The notes beneath the pieces were generated by a model, which ran no database searches, had not been told where the DNA came from, and saw only the letters and a list, made by a program, of their open reading frames with translations. A program made the position numbers and the translations under genes. Of a DNA stretch of 64,000 bases, positions 10,628-20,340 are shown piece after piece (position 1 is the first letter of the stretch; each line of letters starts with the position of its first letter). The stretch comes from Selaginella moellendorffii (Eukaryota > Streptophyta > Lycopodiopsida > Selaginellales > Selaginellaceae), in the NCBI RefSeq assembly GCF_000143415.4, contig NW_003314279.1, positions 1,873,679 to 1,937,678 of the forward strand, written 5' to 3'.

Positions 10628-11494
10628 TGGCCGTATAGGATAAACCCGAATTACTCCAAGACTGTTTGAGAGGAGCTGGAGAAGTTGCTGGGAGATGGGT
10701 TTATTTACGAGGTGGAAACGAGCCAGTGGCTGTCTCCGATTGTGGTGGTGCCGAAAAAGAATGGTCAGCTGCGAGTCTGTGTGGATTACCGGAAGCTGAA
10801 CGAGGTGACTGAGAAGGATGGCTTCCCTCTGCCCTTCACTGACACGGTACTTGATGCTGTGGCGGGACACGAGCTTTATTCCTTCCTCGACAGATTCAGC
10901 GGCTATAACCAGGTGCAGATAGCAAAAGAGGATCAACTCAAAACCACATTTGTGACTGAGTGGGGCTGCTACACCTACAAAGTTATGCCTTTCGGCCTGT
11001 GTAATGCACCTGCCACCTTTCAGTGGGTCGTCACAGCAGCTTTCCAGCCATACATGCGAGAGTTTATGGAAGTATTCCTTAACGACTTCAGTGTCTATGG
11101 GAGCGAGTTGGCACATGAAGGCCTGCTCAAGAAGTGTTTTGAACGCTGCCGGCACTATGGGATTTCTCTCAACCCGTTCAAGTGTCAATTCTTGGTAACG
11201 CATGGAGTGCTACTGGGTCAGATAGTGTCAAGAGAAGGTTTAGCTGTCGATCCGGCCAAGACTCAGGTGCTCATGCAGCTGGTGTCACAAGAGACTGGGA
11301 AGCAATTGCAGGCATTTCTTGGGCATGTGGGATATCACCGCCGTTTTGTGAAGAACTTTGCCGAGAAAGCTCTACCCTTGAATAGTCTGCTGAAGAAGGG
11401 GGCTAAATATGAGTGGACAGCTGCATGTGAGGCGGCCTTCCAACGCTTGAAACTGGCACTGGTGAACGCACCGATTCTGAAGATGCCGGATTAG
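10628..11494 (+). pseudogene. Gypsy reverse transcriptase, catalytic Asp changed
   Basis: Canonical RT blocks appear in order: SPIVVVPKKNGQLRVCVDYR (about 10735), LNEVTEKDGFPLP, YSFLDRFSGYNQ (about 10876), KVMPFGLCNAPATFQ (about 10980) and VFLNDFSVYG (about 11072). The last block is normally xxDDF; here the codon at 11081-11083 reads Asn, removing one of the two adjacent metal-binding aspartates. The thumb/connection region GHVGYHRRFVKNFAEKALPL follows. TAG at 11492 ends this stretch before RNase H. Confidence 0.85.
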
Positions 11495-11900
11495 AACCTG
11501 GAGTTCCATGTTTATGTGGATGCATCAGCAGTGGCCATTGGTGTGGTGCTGTGTCAACGCTCAAATGGATGAGCAGATCACCCAATATGTTACAGCAGCC
11601 GTCAACTTTCGACGGCTGAGAAGAGCTATTCAGCAACTGAGAGGGAAGGACTCAGCATGATCTATGCGATCCAGCAATATCGGCATTATCTACTCGGCAA
11701 GGAGTTCGTGTTTTTCCTCGATCATCAGGCACTGAAGTATTTAATAGGGAAGACATGCAAGACGGGAAGAATCACACGTTGGTTGTTGCTGCTCCAGGAA
11801 TTTCATTTCCGGATTGTGTTGAAACCTGGAAGCAGCCATCAGATGCCGAATCACTTATCGAGGCTGCCACCACAGGACAGTGATGAGGAAGTAGGCGTAG
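11495..11900 (+). pseudogene. Gypsy RNase H, broken
   Basis: Starts with FHVYVDASAVAIGVVLCQ (first catalytic Asp), then has a stop near 11570. It resumes with SATEREGLSMIYAIQQYRHY (catalytic Glu) and FFLDHQALKYL, the usual retroelement D-H-x-A-L motif. The enzyme degrades the RNA strand of the RNA-DNA hybrid. An in-frame stop separates the first Asp from the rest. Confidence 0.8.
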
Positions 11901-13278
11901 AGTATGATTTGCCAGATGCACCTATCTTCCAATTTGAAACGGTGCCAGACTGGTATGCCGAGATGGTTAAGTTCCTTGGCAATGGCGAGTATCCAGCAGG
12001 GTTGAATAACTGGCAGCAGCGACGGCTTCTGTTGCAGAGCCGACTCTACACGATGGTTGGCAGTGTATTGTACCGGGTTGGACGAGATAGCGTACTGAGG
12101 CGGTGTTTGCTACCCCATGAGACGACTAAGGTGATAGCGGCATGCCATGACTCGGCATATGGAGGCCACTTTGGAACAGAAGCGACGGTGGAGATTATTT
12201 TTAGAGCTGGATATTGGTGGCCGACATTGAGGAAGGAGGTTACATACTACGTCAAAACCTGTGACCCTTGTCAGCAAGCAGGGAAGCCTGATAAGCGTGA
12301 CTACCAGCCTCTTCATCCACTGCGTTTGAAAAATGGGGAATTGATTTTTGTGGACCGTTTCCTCCAGCTCGACAAACAGGTTATAAGTATGTACTGGTCT
12401 GCACTGATTACGTTACAAAATGGTCTGAGGTGAAGGCTCTACGGGAGGATACTGGTAAGAAGGTGGCGGAGTTTCTTTATGAGCAGATAATTACATGGTT
12501 TGGAGTTCCCCTCGAACTGGTGAGTGATCGGGGTACACACTTCTTGAACGAGGCAGTGGCAGCACTGACAGAAACTTATGGAGTTTATCACTCGAAGTCT
12601 ACTCCTTACTACCCACGTTGCAATGGTCAAGTGGAGCGTACAAATGGAACTCTATGCCGGATTGTTACTAAGACCTGCTCAGCTTCTCGGACGGATTGGG
12701 ATAAGCACCTGTTGGATGCAGTCTGGGCGTATCGGGTTGCTTTTAAGGTGACCACTCGGTTCTCACCTTTTCAGTTGGTTTATGGGCAGGAAGCACTATT
12801 GCTAGTGGAGCTTGAAGTTCCAGCCTTGAGGACGGCTGTGGAGCATGCTATGGACTAGGACGGTGCCATACAGTAGAGGTTGAACAAGCTAGAACGATTG
12901 GATGAGACGAGGCTGCTGGCATTTCAAGCTAGAGAGTCACTGCAGAAGCGGAGGAAGAAATGGCATGATGATCATATTCAAGAGCAAAAGTTTGCAATAG
13001 GGGATTTGGTGCTGCTGTATGACAGCAAGTTTTGGAAGTGGCCAGGAAAACTCAAGATACGGTGGCTGGGCCCTTACATGGTGGTGAATGTCAACGACAA
13101 TGGCTCAGTGCAGATGGCAGATTTGAGTGGGAACCTGCTGCCAACGCGGATCAATGGTTTCCGATTGAAGAAGTATCATCCACGTTCAAATGTTGAAACA
13201 GCCGGAGCTGAGCGAGAGTCCAATGTGTCGGAGTTGTCTGAATCAGAGTCGAGGATGCCCAGAGCTGAGGTCAGTTGA
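11901..13278 (+). pseudogene. Gypsy integrase, broken
   Basis: An HHCC zinc domain is visible (CHDSAYGGHFG then YVKTCDPCQQAG, about 12140-12280). The catalytic core follows: FVDRF (about 12348), CTDYVTKWSEV after a frame change near 12340-12430, LVSDRGTHFLN (second Asp, about 12520) and GQVERTNGTLCR (Glu, about 12630). The C-terminal GPY-type module reads GKLKIRWLGPYMVV (about 13050). Stops occur near 12431 and at 12856, with TGA at 13276-13278. No chromodomain follows, suggesting a non-chromoviral lineage. Confidence 0.82.
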
Positions 13279-13627
13279 GAGCTGTGGCTGTAAGCTGAAT
13301 GGGAAGTTCCAGAATCAAAAGGAGGTATGTTGTTTTCATTTAAGAACAAGCGTAGAAGATGCAGGTAGAGTTGGCTGCACATCCTTGAGAGGAGCAGCTG
13401 AAGGGGGAGAGTTTATGAGTTCAGGTGTGGAGCGCCAGGAAGATTTATTTGTGGAGGCTATAGACGTCAGTGGGGGCGAGCTCAGCAATAGTGTAGGAGA
13501 AGAGAGTTGAAAGAGGTGGAGTGTCACCGTGTGAGAAGTCAAATGGAGCCGAGTTGAGCGGTGTCCAAGGAAAGTGTAGCAGAGTTCAATCAGTGGTTAG
13601 TGGCAGTTAGTAGGCAGGGTGGTATGG

Positions 13628-14271
13628 TGTCAACCGTATATACGATTATATTTTCACACTTGAGGTTGCTTTTGTTAATACTGATGTATTTCTGAGCTAG
13701 AAAAAGGTGAAAGATGAAGAAGCTTGCTGAATAAGTTTCCTGGGAATATTCCAAGTAGAGAGAGAAAAAGTGACGAATTTCAGAAGTGAGAATTTGAAGA
13801 AGTTGTTTTCTATGAAGTTGAAGATCTGATCAAGGGAAGTTCTTTGAGTCAATCAGAGTTGTGGTTGAAGAGTTATTAGCTGGAAAAGTCTCAGCCGTTG
13901 GTTGGTGTTTAAGTTTTGGTAGTTTGAAATTAGGTACGGCCACTCAGTTATTTTTACAGTTCTTGTTTTCTCTCTTGGGTTCTTGAGTTCTTTCTGCTTC
14001 CCATAGGCCGTCGAGATCCCGTCACCAATCGTGTCACCAACAACATGCGGATAAAGCATGCAATCGAGGAGTTGAGAATTGAAGAGGAGCAGCAAATCTC
14101 AACTACCTGTCCAATCTGTGGTCAAGTGTGGTACCATTACCTATGTGTGATCATAGAGGAGTTACTGCAGGTCTAGCGCACTCAGTATGAGTGATTTGTA
14201 GTTACTGCTAAAATACAAGCTCTAGGGGAGTCTTTACCATCTTTCCTTGTTGTCATGTATTTTTCCTGACA
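13628..14271 (+). repeat. 3' LTR of the Gypsy element
   Basis: 644 bp, TGTCAACC to CCTGACA, uninterrupted. It serves as the reference for reconstructing the split 5' LTR. The stretch from 13279 to 13627 is a non-coding tail of the element. Confidence 0.9.
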
Positions 14272-14607
14272 GGTGTACAATGGTGAATACCAGTTCAGCA
14301 TTAAGGGAACAGTGCCAGTCACTGATGGAACTTGGCACCATGTTGCTGCAGTCCGAAATGGCACTGTTGGGTCTATCTACGTTGATTCTAAACTTGATAA
14401 GTCACAGAACGGCTCCAAGATAGTCAACCTCAATTCCAACCTACCTGTCTTCATTGGCTATGACCCCCGTGACAACAAACGCTACTTTCATGGTGAACTC
14501 TCAGATCTTCAGTGCTGCTGTTGTGCCTGTGGGCTTCAACCCAATGTCTATCTATGGAATCATGTAAGCTTATGCTCCTCTGACATGGATTCACATACGT
14601 AAATAAA
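14272..14607 (+). pseudogene. LamG / concanavalin-A-like protein, 3' part
   Basis: It resumes the jelly-roll domain exactly where the 5' part stops at 5143: YNGEYQFSIKGTVPVTDGTW, then HHVAAVRNGTVGSIYVDSKL and FIGYDPRDNKRYFHGELSDL. Near 14505-14515 the expected frame is lost. The alternative frame gives a plausible C-terminus ending in TAA near 14568. A loss of about 8 bp between short ATCTTCAG-like repeats would explain this. An AATAAA polyadenylation-type signal is at about 14602-14607. The splice-free join between the halves indicates one original exon. Confidence 0.78.
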
Positions 14608-16000
14608 GAGGAGCTGGTTTGTTATATTCTATGAAGTATGGCGTGCTTCTTATGAATTGAATGTAGAATATACATTTCTCTAGTGTCCATAGTTCCACAA
14701 TCCAACAAAGATGTATGGACAGAGTGGCAGCATTCAACATGTGTGGCAGTGCTTTGCCAGAATTCAGCAGCTGAGTGTTGTTTCAGGGAATGGCATGCTC
14801 GTACCGCTTGCCTGGAATGGGCATTTGCAGCCTGGACAACAGTATATCAATTTACTCGCTGAATAGGTACTTTGAGGGGCGTTTTAGACTCCATATAGAA
14901 CAGTTTCAGAAGATGCATGTGAGAAATGTGTATCTTGGAATGCCATCATCTGACAGAGCGACATTTTCATGGCTAAGGTGGTCTTAAATTTTAATTCTTG
15001 TATTTGTTGTTTGAAAATAAATTTTTGTTATATCATGTCAATACTAAATTTAAACCTCTGGTCACTCTTGGACCTTATTACCCTTGGAGGGCCTCCGCGC
15101 TAACATTGTATCGATATAATTTTTCAAGTTTATGTACTAAGCAGCTTTATTTTATTCTAAAAATGAAAAATAAAATAAAAAACAGAGAAAAAAAAACTTT
15201 ATCATCTCTTGCTGGGTTGCTTGTTGTCGTTGTTGATCTGGAGGAGGTTCTGGTCCATGGAGTTTGGTAGCAATGATATTGAGAGGTGACAGTGTTTGAT
15301 GCAAGAGATTCATAATGTTCTTACCAGACTTTGCCTATATTGTCGCCCCACCAGTACTGCTCAAACAATTCTTGCTCAGTGTGCTGATACGCCAAGGATC
15401 TGCACAGGAGAAAACGGGTCAAAAGCAGTGATGAACTAGTCAAATCGTTTGTTCTCACGCACCTGTTGAAGCACCAATTTGATCTGATCTTCTTTGTAGA
15501 CCAAAAAAACCGTGATCAAACCGGCACATCCCCTGATTTGTCTTGCACATTGATTTAAACTTGCATTTTCTAACAAGACAATGAGAATCCAACATAAGGA
15601 AGGTTGTAACAAGTGTAAAGCAGCGCGCGCCTCCACGACATCAAGCCCCAGATCATATCATCTTCAGGTCCGGTTCTTGACATCCATATCACCGCAAAGC
15701 CAAAGCTTCAACTGTGAGATTATACAGCTCAGGTATTCACACCCCGAGCCCTCATTTCCAAGCATTTTGAGCGTATAGTCCAGCCACGAGATGCTCAACC
15801 ACCATGTTCTTCTTGGTTAACTGCATCATCCTCTCCTCCGTAGTTCCCCTAGCACTGATTAGCGGAGCCTATATAGATCATCACCTGGACATATGGAAAA
15901 ATTTGAGTAACAGCATCTGGAACAAGTTTTAATACCTACTTTGCTCGTCTGACCCCATGAGCAAAATCAGCATGTGGATTTCAGTCACTAATGTTGATGA
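14608..16000. other. Intergenic, with an unidentified short coding-like stretch
   Basis: About 14711-14869 (+) is an open stretch of roughly 50 codons with GNGMLVPLAWNGHLQPGQ and a TAG end. It looks protein-like, but I do not recognise the family. The remainder to 16000 is mostly AT-rich, with scattered minus-strand pieces that may be decayed exons. Confidence 0.35.
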
Positions 16001-16006
16001 GTCATC

Positions 16007-16440
16007 TCAGAAACTCCACCTGCTGGTTAAGTACTGAAGATATTTCCCTTGGGCATCCTTGACCGCACCCCCCGCCCCCATATTAATAATATTAATAATA
16101 TTGTCTTCACTGCTTGTTCCACAAATGCAAAAGGAAAAACTGGAATGCTCCAGATTGCATGATCTGGATTGCTTTAAGGAAATTCTTACAGCTTTCAAGA
16201 TTATTTCGTTTCTGAAAAGGGCATGTGATTGAAATTTTCTAACTAGTTCCAGTAGAACGTGTCTGTATTTCTCATCCATGAAGCCGCTGCTGAGGGCAAG
16301 GGTAGCAGAGACAGTTCCATCATGAATTTCTGGAATGTCCTCACTTCTGGTTGTTGATCGAACAAAGGCGCTCAAGGAAATTCTGTGTGATGAAGGGCTT
16401 GCAGCTTAAGGAGCGAGAGCTGGAGTCGATCGACATCGGC
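16007..16440 (-). pseudogene. Unidentified gene fragment
   Basis: A minus-strand open stretch without an ATG near its start contains TTRSEDIPEIHDGTVSATLA and FMDEKYRHVLLELVRKF, protein-like in composition. It stays open for about 120 codons and then becomes low-complexity near 16080. No family is recognised. It may be one exon of a broken gene, with other pieces between 15340 and 15830. Confidence 0.35.
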
Positions 16441-16688
16441 ACGCTCCATGGACGTGAATAAGAGCACGCTCAAGTTTGAGATTCCTGAAATCCAACTCTA
16501 AAATAACTCCAATGATCAATAATATTAGTTTTATTTGATTGTTTATTAATTTTATACTTGACCACATGGTAAAATCCTTTCCTTCTCTCCTAATCTATGG
16601 GCTCTAGAGCTATATTTCCAGTATGATAGAGTTTTTGCCAAATGGCCGTGCAGGATTGTGTCGAGATTTCTCGAGGTGGACCACATGC

Positions 16689-16690
<2 letters not shown>

Positions 16691-16721
<31 letters not shown>
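16691..16721. repeat. (CT)n microsatellite
   Basis: About 15 CT units followed by AT-rich non-coding DNA up to the lectin gene's 3' end. Confidence 0.9.
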
Positions 16722-16723
<2 letters not shown>

Positions 16724-17008
16724 AATGGGGAGATAATTTTTTAAAAAAAATTAAATAATTTTTTTCATTTTATTAAATTATTTAAATATATGAGGTCCAA
16801 GTGTATAGTTATAATGCTATATATTAATATTAACATAATGGGATTTTAATATCTGTCAGATTGGTTTTAATCCAGACCACTTTGCTTTTGTATATAAACT
16901 AGGGTTTTTGGGTTAACATTCTCTTTTCCTCACACATTTATAATTATGTTTTACATTAATGTGTTATTGAAGTAACGTAATGTTTTAGACTAGATTTATA
17001 AACTCCAT

Positions 17009-17914
17009 TTAGACATAGGAAGCCCAAATTGCTTTTACATGATGCATTCCATCAAAAGGCGTGTACTTGTAGATCACAAAGTTGCCATCGTCCTGAAGGG
17101 ATGCTGTATAGCTTGCTGTAGCATCGTCAGCAATTTTTGACTCCCATGCTGGATTCTCATTCTCTCGCTTGTACACAGCTAAGACACCATTCTTGTGAAG
17201 GATGGCATAACAGTTGCTGCCTTTGCCCCGAGAATTGCTTGCCCATCTAGCCACATTCTGGCCATCATAGAGGACAAGGTTGCAATCATTCTGCATGACC
17301 AGCGTGTAGCATGCATTTGCTGACCTGAGATAGTGATTGGTGTATATGTACGTCCCATCCTCGTACTTGTCCGTATAATCAACCTTGCTGAACAGCGTAT
17401 TCAATTTGGGATCACAGTCCCCTTGCACATTAGGTCTGGCAAGTTCAGGTGCAAGCACTCCTGGCTGTGCAGCAGCACGGGCACCAGTACTGGTATCACC
17501 AGTTTCCTGACACCGAATCTGCAAGATGTGCTCGGTACCTACAATGCTAGCAAATCCACCTCTGATGGCTTGTTTCCGCAAGTGTAGCAGGAGCTCCACA
17601 GCATACTTATTCAGCCGCTTCCACGGTACCAAGTTTGACCACTGTGGGTCAGATGAACACGACTCTTCGTTCAACAACCAAGCCTCAACCCAGACACTTC
17701 TTCCCTCGACATTGATAATTTTATCTACAAGTATTTGGCCAGCATAGTAAGCGTCCCTATAAGGAACAATTTGTAAGAAATTCACGACTTCATTCATGAG
17801 CACACCGGCCCCTTGCTGAGTTAGTCTACCAGGTGACCCTGTAGGGTTTATCGACACCCCATGAGAAACAACCAAACACAGGCAAAGCATGGATGCCACA
17901 AGAAGGAGAGACAT
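17009..17914 (-). CDS. Secreted bulb-type (GNA-like, mannose-binding type) lectin with an unknown N-terminal domain
   Basis: A single-exon gene of 301 codons. The start at 17914 opens a signal peptide (MSLLLVASMLCLCLVVSHG). An in-frame ATG at 17938 is possible; codons further upstream lie beyond the TATA box and are not credible. Residues about 35-140 form a conserved-looking domain I do not recognise (with YYAGQILVDKIINVEGR). After a Pro/Ala linker, residues about 185-301 are a beta-prism II lectin domain. Two of its three sugar sites keep the Q-x-D-x-N-x-V-x-Y pattern (QNDCNLVLY and QDDGNFVIY); the middle one (HKNGVLAVY) is degenerate. Such proteins bind mannose-type glycans in the secretory pathway or apoplast and often act in defence. 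The reading frame is intact. Confidence 0.85.
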   Translation of the reverse strand: MSLLLVASMLCLCLVVSHGVSINPTGSPGRLTQQGAGVLMNEVVNFLQIVPYRDAYYAGQILVDKIINVEGRSVWVEAWLLNEESCSSDPQWSNLVPWKRLNKYAVELLLHLRKQAIRGGFASIVGTEHILQIRCQETGDTSTGARAAAQPGVLAPELARPNVQGDCDPKLNTLFSKVDYTDKYEDGTYIYTNHYLRSANACYTLVMQNDCNLVLYDGQNVARWASNSRGKGSNCYAILHKNGVLAVYKRENENPAWESKIADDATASYTASLQDDGNFVIYKYTPFDGMHHVKAIWASYV

Positions 17915-17990
17915 GGTTTCTCTATTATGGAAATGCATGCTCACAGAATTTGCTGACAGACTTTCACAACACGAATGCATCATACACTTC

Positions 17991-18000
17991 CTATTTATAT
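17991..18000 (-). promoter_or_regulatory. TATA box of the lectin gene
   Basis: ATATAAATAG on the minus strand lies about 77 nt upstream of the ATG at 17914 and about 53 nt upstream of the alternative ATG at 17938. It supports a start at one of these rather than further upstream. Confidence 0.6.
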
Positions 18001-18009
18001 GGAAGAGGA

Positions 18010-19998
18010 GGTGGAGGACAAACATGGATGACAATATTTTCCTTTGCTGCAATGCCGTGGCAGAAATGGTCGTCATAACATGGTTATTCATAGTACGCAA
18101 GTGCACGTGCCTTTGCCTTGTAGCTGTTCTTTACCTTGTAGCTCTGAATCGAGGTGTCGAGGTGTTTACCTTGCATGAGCCCCACAGAGTCGACCAGAGG
18201 GACAAAGAACAGCCTGAACACCTCTGGCAGTGGTTTTCCAACGAACACAAGCATTACAAGACAAAAACATGTGTATTATATAGTAATATTATTATTTTAT
18301 TATATTATTTCTTACTTTATGTTTCCTTTTCTTTTTTGCTTTTCTATCCGACAGTACCCTTGGCGATTTTGTGTCTATCATGGTCCGACTCCAGTTCAAA
18401 TCAGTGGGATTTGTGAGAGATTCGTCTGGGAAAGCGCATGCTGCAACTTGTGCAAACGATCGGAACCACTGGTTGTGCCACTGGATGAGAGAGGAGCGGA
18501 AAAGATAAGGGTGAGGAAGTGGAGAGTGCTCTGAAAGGAGGTTGATGATCTGACACATTCAGATGGGTCACAGCAATCACAAAGAATTTTTTTGGATTGT
18601 GACAATGGTTGATTCTGATCTTTGCACTGCCTTTCATGGGAGTTGTCTTCTGAATAGACAACTTCAATAACTTGTGAGTTGTGCTTGCAGTGTGTCAATT
18701 TTTATGAAAGTCGCCAGGATTCTGCTAGGCTGGTGCACAAACAAGAGCTGTGAACCCCATTCCTTCATACAAGCAGTTGCAATCCATCCAATTCTTCACA
18801 GGCATTGATCTGGATGATCTAGAGACGGAGATGAGTCCCTCATTTAAAATATAAAATTGGAAATTTCAAAATAAATAATAAAATAATGTAATATTTTTAT
18901 TCAGATTACTTGCTCTTGAAATTTCTTCAAGATGGCTTATGCACAAACATCAGCTCACCAGCTTCAAGTGGAAAGATTGGCTGAGTGTAAGTTAAAAGGC
19001 CCTAGGTTTACATATCATAGCTATGACCAGAATGTTGATTAGGGACCACCACACTCACAAAGCCAGCCTAATAATTCATCACAAAAATCCAAACTTAAAA
19101 CAGTTGAAAGGAAAAAAGCAAATATAAAAAGAAAAAAGAGAACAAAACAAAACTGACACAAAACAGCAAACCTTGTGGAACACAGCTTTATAACAAGAAA
19201 CAAGCAAAAGAAGAGCTCAAAGCACATGTTGTATAGTACTAGAGCAAGTATGTGGTGAAGAGGGCTCCTTTGTGGTGGCACCACTTTATTTGTTTGCAGC
19301 ATAGAACACAACACTTGACCTATGGCTTTGAGAACACTGTCAGCTCACATTCATAGACAAGCATTGTGGGGTGTGTGGTCACACCCCACAATTGGCTTAG
19401 CTTCACTAGAATCAGCTGGCCCTTAAAATTGTTCATAGAGATTTTCAGGAGAACATAACATTGTCTTGTTCTCAAGACCATCTTGCTCTCAAGCCATGGA
19501 TACGCCTACAATGATTGAGGGCAAAGAATTACTGGCCACGAGCAAAGCATCCCATGGAAAGGCAGTTATTTTGAAGAATGATGAGCAAGTGGAGGAACTT
19601 TTTCCAGTGGAGACACTCAAGCATATAAGCTTGCTAAATTTCATGAGATCAAGTTGGCTGTTCTTTGTGAAGTTGGTAGCACAGGCTCATCACTAAGTTG
19701 TTTGGCTAAATTTTAAAACTTTAAAAGATTACATCATTTCCAATTTATAGTATGGAAGAGATATTTCAAAGGAAGGCTTAAGAAGAAATGAGAAAACAAA
19801 ATTTGGAGACATTAAATGATAGCATATTAGTCTGAAATCCAAAACTCATGCATGATATCGCTTTAAAAAGTATTAATGATAGAGGTCAATTTTTTTTTGT
19901 TTTGTGTTATGTACTAGATTCTATAAAATTGCATCTTTTTAATATTATAACTTTGCACTTACTTGGCTCTTTAACACACTTGATTTAGAAATTTTTTA
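18010..19998. other. Intergenic, no supported gene
   Basis: Short open stretches occur on both strands at 18150-18700, but they overlap, lack splice logic and match no family. From about 18840 the DNA is AT-rich. A short open stretch at 19496-19696 (+) is likewise unrecognised. Confidence 0.5.
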
Positions 19999-20340
19999 TT
20001 AGGGTAAATTATTTAATTTGAGTCAATTATTAATTTAAAAAAATCATAATAAACTCAACAAATCAAATCTGTTGTCTATATGTACATGAATTATGAACAA
20101 ATTTATTACATTAGCCATAATTAATTTAGCCTTAAATTAATTAATGTAGAAAATATTATATATTAATATGTTAATTTTATTATTTTATTTAAGATTAAAT
20201 TTATTAATTTGAGCCAATTTGTGGCCAATGTAATGAACTTGGCCATAATTCATGTACTTGTAGACAATCCATTTGATTATGTTGAATTTATCATGTTTTA
20301 TTTAGTTAATAAGTTAACTCAATTATTTATTTTACCCTAA
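19999..20340. repeat. 342-bp foldback (MITE-like) inverted repeat
   Basis: The left arm starts TTAGGGTAAATTATTTAATT and the right arm ends with its inverse (TTTACCCTAA). Internal segments also pair, for example a TACATGAATTATG block on the left with its complement on the right, and the flanking ACATTAGCC/GGCCAATGT blocks. The arms are imperfect but extend over almost the whole unit. There is no coding capacity. It resembles a foldback MITE; the target duplication is unclear because the flanks are AT-rich. Confidence 0.7.

Larger units (their letters stand above)
5144..14271 (+). mobile_element. Ty3/Gypsy LTR retrotransposon inserted in the LamG-type gene
   Basis: Two LTRs begin TGTCAACCGT and end TTCCTGACA. 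The 5' LTR is 5144-7601 (about 660 bp once its own insertion is removed) and the 3' LTR is 13628-14271 (644 bp). The 5-bp target duplication GGTGT flanks the element at 5139-5143 and 14272-14276. Internal order is gag, protease, reverse transcriptase, RNase H, integrase, which defines Ty3/Gypsy. No chromodomain is seen. About a dozen stops and at least two frame changes break the coding region, so the copy is not autonomous. The primer-binding site after 7601 could not be assigned to a tRNA. Confidence 0.9.

Noticed and set aside
17915-18106. Extended N-terminus of the lectin gene from an ATG-like start at 18106
   Set aside because: It lies upstream of the TATA box at 17991-18000 and would place a signal peptide inside the protein. 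The ATG at 17914 opens the signal peptide directly.
18150-18700. Overlapping open stretches on both strands
   Set aside because: They overlap each other, have no splice signals and match nothing I know.
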